A stretch of DNA of 64,000 nucleotides, from assembly GCA_035041965.1 (NCBI GenBank), contig JAPYMA010000799.1, positions 1 through 64,000 of the forward strand. The letters run 5' to 3'. Below are positions 57,504 to 64,000 of the stretch, piece by piece. The number at the start of each line of letters is the position of its first letter. The stretch's first letter is position 1. A program made the position numbers and the translations under genes. Source of the DNA: Anisakis pegreffii. Lineage: Eukaryota > Nematoda > Chromadorea > Rhabditida > Anisakidae. The notes under the pieces are model-generated. The model was given only the letters and a program-made list of their open reading frames with translations. It did not search any database and had not been told where the DNA came from.

Positions 57504-60500
57504 TATGCCACCACAATCCCAGCAGTACTCAAATAGCAAGCAAACTTTTTTTTTAGCAAATTCATCTTCCAGTCAATCCAAAGTCAATTTCCAGTCAATC
57601 CGGATTCGGACTGTCAGACTCGTTATGTTTAAAGTAATCGATAACTGATTCGACTGAAAGAATGGATCCTACCCCCCCCCCTCCCTCCTCCTTCCTCTCC
57701 ACCCATCCAAGCGAGGTACAAACTCATGATAACACTTTATCCCCTGATAGAAGGCAGACTCGTTTGTTCGTTTTCCATTCCACACATTTCTTCTTCCCCT
57801 CTCAATTTAAATGCTTGATTGATGAAATAATTTGAACAACACGAAGCGGACGCATAAGTACATAAAGAAATTAAAACAACTGAACAAAGCGTATCTATGC
57901 TAAATCAGCAAACATGCACACAACATGAATGCTGCTCATGCACTCATATACGCAGCTAACAGCAAGCTTCTCACGTTTCCTAACAATATATATGTATTCT
58001 TATTAGTATTATAATTAATCTTTATTAACATCACCATGAATCATGTCATGATTATTTGGCAACAACCACATATTACTCTCCTATGCATAACTTATGATTT
58101 CAATTTATTATATCATATCATTTCATTATCCCGTAAACATAAGAACTTATCATGATAACATCGCAAGTGATATGTATATTTATTTATAACTTCAACTAAT
58201 CAATTGCGATTCCTGCACTTGAAAGACATTCACCGCAGTGAAGAACGTAACAGAACGAGCATTAGAACAATAATCTTATTAAAGAGTTGACTGCAAAAAA
58301 CTTGTCATGATAAGATCGCAAGTGACAAGTTGAAGTGAAAAAAACGAGACATGAGGCTTAAATTTAAACACAGATAGAGAATCTATTGCGGGACTCGACG
58401 ATCAGTCTGCATGAGATTAGAAGCTAGCTTGCACCTTCAAAGAAGTTCCCTAGCGATACACATCCACGCAAGTTTCTGTCTTATCAGGATTATTTACCAA
58501 ATCATAGATGACTATCAATGTGCAATTCACAAAATACTGACACTTACCACCTCTAATATTTTCATTATGATGGTGCATCAAGTGCGCATAAAATCGCTTG
58601 TTCAGAAAAAGTCACTCGCCTATCCAAGTCCCCAATACCGTAGACATTAATCGCGTGTATCTGCATTACTTGATCGATCGGTAACCTGGCGATAAAGTAG
58701 GATTTGAACGAAGCTGATCAGAAAAAAGATATGTGATCACCAATCAACACCCAGTTTTATAAAATATAGAGAGTTTACGACAGCTAATTTTGTCATACGT
58801 TTCTTCGATGATCTTTTATGCTTCCGACAAACCATGAGTTCAAGTTTGAGAATTTGATGATTCATTTTTGTCATAATCAGATAAAATAGAATCTTATTTT
58901 TCCAAAATCACCGGTCACCTAGATGAGATTACTTCACTAAGGAACACATATATGATTGAGAATATCCTCTTACCACTAGGTTTTCCATGTTGCGCTGTTC
59001 CAGGTGATAGCTTCGCTCATTGACCACCTGCGTCAATTTACCCTCTAACCTTTACAAAAATACCACATCTTCCAGTAGAACGGTCAGAATGGCCTACGTT
59101 TTTGTGACATTTTTGTCGGAGATTTCAAATTTCTGAAGTTCGTAATCATGGAATTTTAAACTCCCGTAATTACCACTTTTATCCAATTAACCCTCCTCAA
59201 TTACTTCCGTAATCAAATCTCCTCAGAAAATTACCACTTCATATCCAACAAACGCTAACAACCCTTTCTGGGAAAATATCATTAGATGCTCTAAATAAGA
59301 ACTGTTAATTCCTCACGGCTATTTCTACTGCAAAAAAAACTAATCATTGCAGCCATTTGAAATGAAGCAGTAAATGAAATTAAATTGTTGAACTAAATGA
59401 TGGACTCGCACCGATAACGAGGTGATACACGATAAGAGCAATTTCAACTGGCAGCACGATCGTGTCGCTGATTGTTTTGGTGGTTGGTTGTTTTTGATTG
59501 AGTGCAATGTGATTGCTATTCGATTAGATTCTAATGAATGAATCGAATACGTACTTTTAGATATGACATATAGCTGATTATCACACATTAAATGCAGTTA
59601 CCACTTTTATAGTCCTTGTTTGATCCTAATGAATTAGTTGGTCACGATAACTTCTGATCATTATCATTTTATCGACAACTGAATCGTATATGAATACATC
59701 TCAAATGAAATAAAAATCGATTCGATTTGATGCGGTCACCTCGATGCACATCTAAAGTGAATTTATGCGAAATATTCACATTGAATTAATTCAATATGTT
59801 TCATTTTCCGCTCCATTAATTCAGCGTTGACAATGAAACGATACGATCAGCAACACTATCATAGTTCGCAACCTTTCAATGAAACAAATTGTGAATCTAA
59901 AAAACTGAGGGGAATGAGACAAGATGAGTGTATTTGTGCTCTGTCCATTCATTCATCCATTAATCCATCTCCACCCATCGATTTCCAGTCATATCAAAAT
60001 TATTCTTAACCACAACTTATCCAAAAAAACAACGACGAAAAACATACAAAATACATAATTGCTTTGTTCTACTACTGAAAAAAAGATAAAAATCTGAAAA
60101 ATTAGATTCAATTAACGCCGATGAAAAAATGGATCTGTTTAATTATTCACAAGAGGATTATCAACTGTTGCATTCAACTGAATTCAATAATCGGGCTGAT
60201 ATATCGAATTGAGTACAAAGGCAATAACAATAATAACATCAATAAGAATAATAATATTAATAACACATCACTGAAAACGGAATGAGGACAGAATAAAAAG
60301 AGAACGAAGTTGTGCGATAAAAATGAAAACCTACATATAGAAATAATGAATCATCAAATGCATCCATCTATCACCTCCAAAACTTTCATCATTCGGTTGG
60401 CTTGGGCGGGAGTGGGGAAGGGGGGAGGATGGGGTCATATTAGTCACTCCTCTGATAAATACGTATATAAATCATGATTAGGTTCACTGATATATACACA

Positions 60501-61771
60501 TAAATACACATATTCACTTATACATCAATCTTTTATGTCATTTTATACGTATCTCTTTGATGCGAACACTTCTTTCCAGACGGATATATTGATTGCTAAT
60601 TAATCACAATTAGTCTTTTTTATTTATTGATCTTACCACCAAATTCTATTATTTGCATATCATTACTGTCATATATTCGTTTATAAACCTCATCATCTCA
60701 AAAATCAATCCTTTTCATAAATTTTGAAGTATCGTTTTTATAATATCAACAAAAAAGAGTACTTATGGTTAATTGAGGCCTAAAATATTTTTTCATTGAA
60801 CGAACGTATAACTTTGGAGTGAAGTTTGAGTTGAAGATGATGTATAATTAAGATGTTCAAAAAAATCTTGAGGATGCTGTAAAAATACAAACATATATAA
60901 ATGCATAGACATGAATTTGGATGTAAAAGATTTATATGGATATATGAATATGGGTCAGATGTGAAAAGAAACGAGACGAATGGATAAAAGGTTCGTTCGC
61001 ATATACATCATCAGATGCATAGAAATATCCCTTAAAATCACCACCGTTATTCGTCAGCAAACAGTCAAATCATTTCCCTTAATACTATTCGGTCAATTCC
61101 TCATTAGTGCCAGTTAGAAACAGTAATTGTTGAAATCTTTCAACATTATTCGTACAGCTGTCACTGTCTTCTCTTCCTTCCGGCGGTTCCCGTCGAGAGG
61201 TCATCATCATGAGGTGCACATTTTTACTCGTTCATCTGTTCACCAGTTCATTCATTCATCCATCCATCAACCCATTCATGCATTTCATACATTCTGTTGC
61301 TCTTGACACACTCGTTTTTGGCACTGGATTCCCTCAACAAAACGCGTTTATGCGCCGGATTCCCTCAACAAAACGCGCAGTCCTCACGATCATCCAACGC
61401 ACTCGTCTTTTTTCTTCCAGACTTCTGACCGACATAAAGGCTTCTAATGTTCACTTTTAAAGCAACCAGTTGTAGTTGATGGATTACGACAATTTCATAA
61501 TATTAAGCTCAATTATACTTTCTCATGCACGTCTAGCCGTCAATATGAATATTTTCTTGATGATACGCGAATGCAATAATCCGGCGTTTGACGGCTTCGA
61601 ACGGTTGTCATCCGTTCGCAACAAACGAACGAACATACGATATGTGTCTTGTAACTGAGCTGTGTGATAGTTATGCATGTACTCATTTATGAAAGTAATC
61701 ATAGCCAACGTCGAGTAAAGCGCTTAACATTGAATAATGATAAAAATCTAATTAGTTGAAGAGCCATTCAA
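57504..61771. other. Large divergent intergenic region
   Basis: About 4.3 kb between two divergently transcribed genes. It holds a poly-C tract near 57673, a partial direct repeat (58144-58172 and 58299-58327), and a 21-bp direct repeat at 61326 and 61357. No supported coding exon. Confidence 0.45.
61326..61377. repeat. 21-bp direct repeat
   Basis: GGATTCCCTCAACAAAACGC(G) occurs at 61326-61346 and again at 61357-61377, a perfect repeat with 10 bp between copies. It lies about 400 bp upstream of the next gene's start. Confidence 0.9.
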
Positions 61772-64000
61772 ATGCGACATCGACTGATAACCACAGCATT
61801 CGTGCTGCCAATGGTAGCAAATTTTATTGTTGTTCAAGCACTCAATTATCGATGTGATAATAATCAAGTTGTTATCGTACAAGGTTTTGGTAATGACTCA
61901 ATACGAATGCATTGTCAAAATCTGAATTTATGTGGTCATACGAAGTTGGTGAGTTCAACATTCAGTCAGAAGTGGTTATTATCGTTTATGATTTATCATC
62001 ACGTTGCATGACTCGTATGAGAGGTAGCCTGCATATGGCCAAATAATCCATAGAAAGCAAATTTTTTGAAAGCCAATCAGTCGCTCATCGAACGATCACC
62101 AAGCGCTGAGAGAACAACTAGCGCTAACAATAGTGAATAGTGGTAGTCTTGTTGAATTCATAACATGGTTAATTGATAAGATTACAGCGATGCTCATACG
62201 ATTCATCACAACCGCTCTGCGGTGGTAAATCAAACTTCGTGGCACAAGTCTCACAATCGACACCCACTGCGCCGTAAGCAGCTGATTTCGCTCATCTTTT
62301 TTCAATTTCTGAATTTTAGCTAGCAAAACCGAAGAAAACCTAAATCCAGTGACGTAGGCTGAATTTTGAAGTATACACGTGGAAAGGTGGCAGAAAAGCC
62401 AAAAATTCTTGTGAAATATCTCAATTCTGCTCAATATAAACAAAGAAAGAAACAAACATTTCATTCTCCTCCAGAAGACAATTGAAAAATACGACAAAGT
62501 ATACCGAAAATTCCACACTCACGTTCACATTCCTTTATGCAGTTCGTCTTTAATGAGTTCATGGAGAATCAAGCTGTAAGTTGTAGACAGTCTTCCCTCC
62601 CGCACCATCCTCTCACCTTGTGTATTATTTTTCAGCATTGCACACACATGTTGTGATATTCAATCGTGGAATGGTGACAGCACGGTGCTGCGATCACATT
62701 TGGGCAATGATTGCTTTGTTTACGAATTGCCCGACGTTGATAACAAGCTGTCATCGGCTGAAATGGGGCTCAACATGAACAGCAATGAGCATGAGGATCA
62801 TTCAAAAACACAGGACGATGAATATACGCTATTGAAATTAGCCAATCAACTGCCCGATAATTTCGAAAATTACAGTGGATATCGTTTGCGATTGTTTTTA
62901 CTCAAAAACAAATCGCCGCCGTTACTGATCGTTAAAGGAATCGAAAGAAGACCGTGAGTTTTTCGCAAGTTTTTGAACTGTTTATTTTCAGATTTTTATT
63001 TCTCTTTTTTTTGTCAATTAGTTTCTCATTACAAATATGGTTGTGACTTCATCGCTGCGATAATGCTGATGATGAAATGTGCAAGAGACAAATACGATAG
63101 ACATGCATCAAGACGAGTTTGAAATAAATTTTAAAATGTATGTACCATCTATCAGTGGTGTTGGCTGACCTAAATATAAATAAACGATTTTGAAAAAAGA
63201 ATATACTCAAAAATGCAATCGCATCATGCATTTCCTATTGTTCAATATTAACAATAAACAAATCAAGAAATAATTGTCACTCATTCAATCATCAATCGCA
63301 CTTCACAAATAACAATCATCAAAACCTTTCACAATTCAATCTAATCCTCCTCATTTCTTATATACGACCCTATCATCAATATGCGCTTCAATTCAACTCT
63401 AAATTTCTCATCAATTTAAATCATTTCGACTCAATAAAATAAACTCATTTATGTTAATTCAATTTGAAACGATGTTGCTGAACTTGCAAGACATTTTAAA
63501 AATTTAATTCATCAGCACATTGCGTACATCACATAATTTAAATCATTACATATTTTCGCGAGGTTTCATTCAGTAGCGATTAAGAATTGAACTGAGAATA
63601 ATGTACGTCTCTTTGCATGCACAAACCACTGATAGAATATTGATGAGGAATAGCACAAACAATAATGAAAAATTATTTAGTGATGGATATCGAGTGACAA
63701 TCTGTCGACCTCGATGTGAACACGACGAACAAGAGGATGAATCATTGAAGCGCTTAAAAAGTGTTAATGATCAACAACGAAATAGCGCTACTAATAAATT
63801 GACGTCAAAGTCATTTTCATCCACCTCAAAACAATCTCAAACAAACGACCATGATCAATCGAATCTAACTTCGCACATCTCCAGTAAAGACATCACCAAT
63901 GATGGTCTCCTCAAAGCTAATAAAACAACGAATGTATCTAACGTCCAAGAAATAACACATTCAAAAACTGGTTTTACTGATGAAAGCGATCGTAATGCTT
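61772..64000 (+). CDS. Secreted cysteine-patterned protein, possibly Quahog-type hedgehog-related (partial, runs off window)
   Basis: Four phase-compatible exons: 61772-61948, 62188-62273, 62636-62953 and 63585 onward, open to the window end (over 330 residues so far). A signal peptide (ITTAFVLPMVANFIVVQA) is followed by a domain with ten cysteines: YRCDNN, MHCQNLNLCGH, RCSYD, PLCGG, HTCCDIQSWNGD, NDCFVYELP and later TICRPRC. Between them come GYRLRLFLLKNKSPPLLIVK and ELRIMYVSLHAQ. After the last cysteine the chain becomes a Ser/Thr/Asn/Lys-rich linker. Nematodes have divergent hedgehog-related genes with a Cys-rich N-domain, a low-complexity linker and a C-terminal Hint module; QUA-1 fits this plan best from memory. 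The Hint part, if any, lies beyond the window. The gene is real with good likelihood; the family is a guess. Confidence 0.6.

Noticed and set aside
62096..62518. 140-codon minus-strand frame
   Set aside because: Antisense to a spliced plus-strand exon (62188-62273) whose donor, acceptor and phase fit the gene; no domain recognised.

Overview
This is a eukaryotic, AT-rich (by eye), intron-dense window, and the content points to a nematode. Splice acceptors are short TTTTCAG-type sites, introns are small, and genes are separated by a few kb of simple repeat. One element carries four tandem copies of TAAGCC, the complement of the nematode telomere unit TTAGGC. Nematode-typical families are present: a transthyretin-like (TTR) protein, a KGB-1-type MAP kinase with an S-x-Y activation loop, and a probable hedgehog-related secreted protein. 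The species cannot be fixed from this sequence alone. Exons were assembled by hand from GT/AG sites, reading phase and remembered family sequences; no alignment was run.

Layout: 1-1079 intergenic with an old hAT-type element. 1080-5801 (-) PINK-1, the mitochondrial Ser/Thr kinase of mitophagy. 7715-9278 (+) deoxyribose-phosphate aldolase. 10322-14190 (+) PYROXD1-type FAD/NAD(P) oxidoreductase. 17096-22139 (+) long-chain acyl-CoA synthetase of the ACSL3/4 type. 22982-23222 inverted-repeat element with the telomere-like core. 23862-27828 (+) large protein with a folded middle and low-complexity tail, tentatively LIN-66-like. 33154-35337 (+) FEZF zinc-finger repressor with an eh1 motif. 35889-36243 (-) frameshifted reading frame, possibly a dead gene. 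37590-38445 (-) TTR-like secreted protein. 43385-45715 (+) KGB-1/JNK-like MAP kinase, with a hAT MITE in an intron. 51956-52949 (+) CHH/ITP-family neuropeptide precursor, followed by two phase-compatible exons at 53694-54306. 55581-57503 (-) sphingolipid delta-4 desaturase (DEGS). 61772-64000 (+) secreted cysteine-containing protein that runs off the window edge, possibly Quahog-type.

The genes do not form one pathway. PINK-1, the aldolase, PYROXD1, ACSL and DEGS are housekeeping or metabolic; FEZF, the MAP kinase, the CHH-like peptide and the hedgehog-related gene are developmental or neuroendocrine. Spacing and mixed strands give no sign of an operon.

The most interesting items are: the CHH/ITP-type prohormone with a poly-alanine tract and possible alternative 3' exons; a 153-nt in-frame GT...AG segment inside a PINK-1 exon that encodes the transmembrane helix (a possible exitron); the telomere-repeat element; and several exon junctions in PYROXD1, ACSL and the LIN-66-like gene where the expected splice site is off by a single base.
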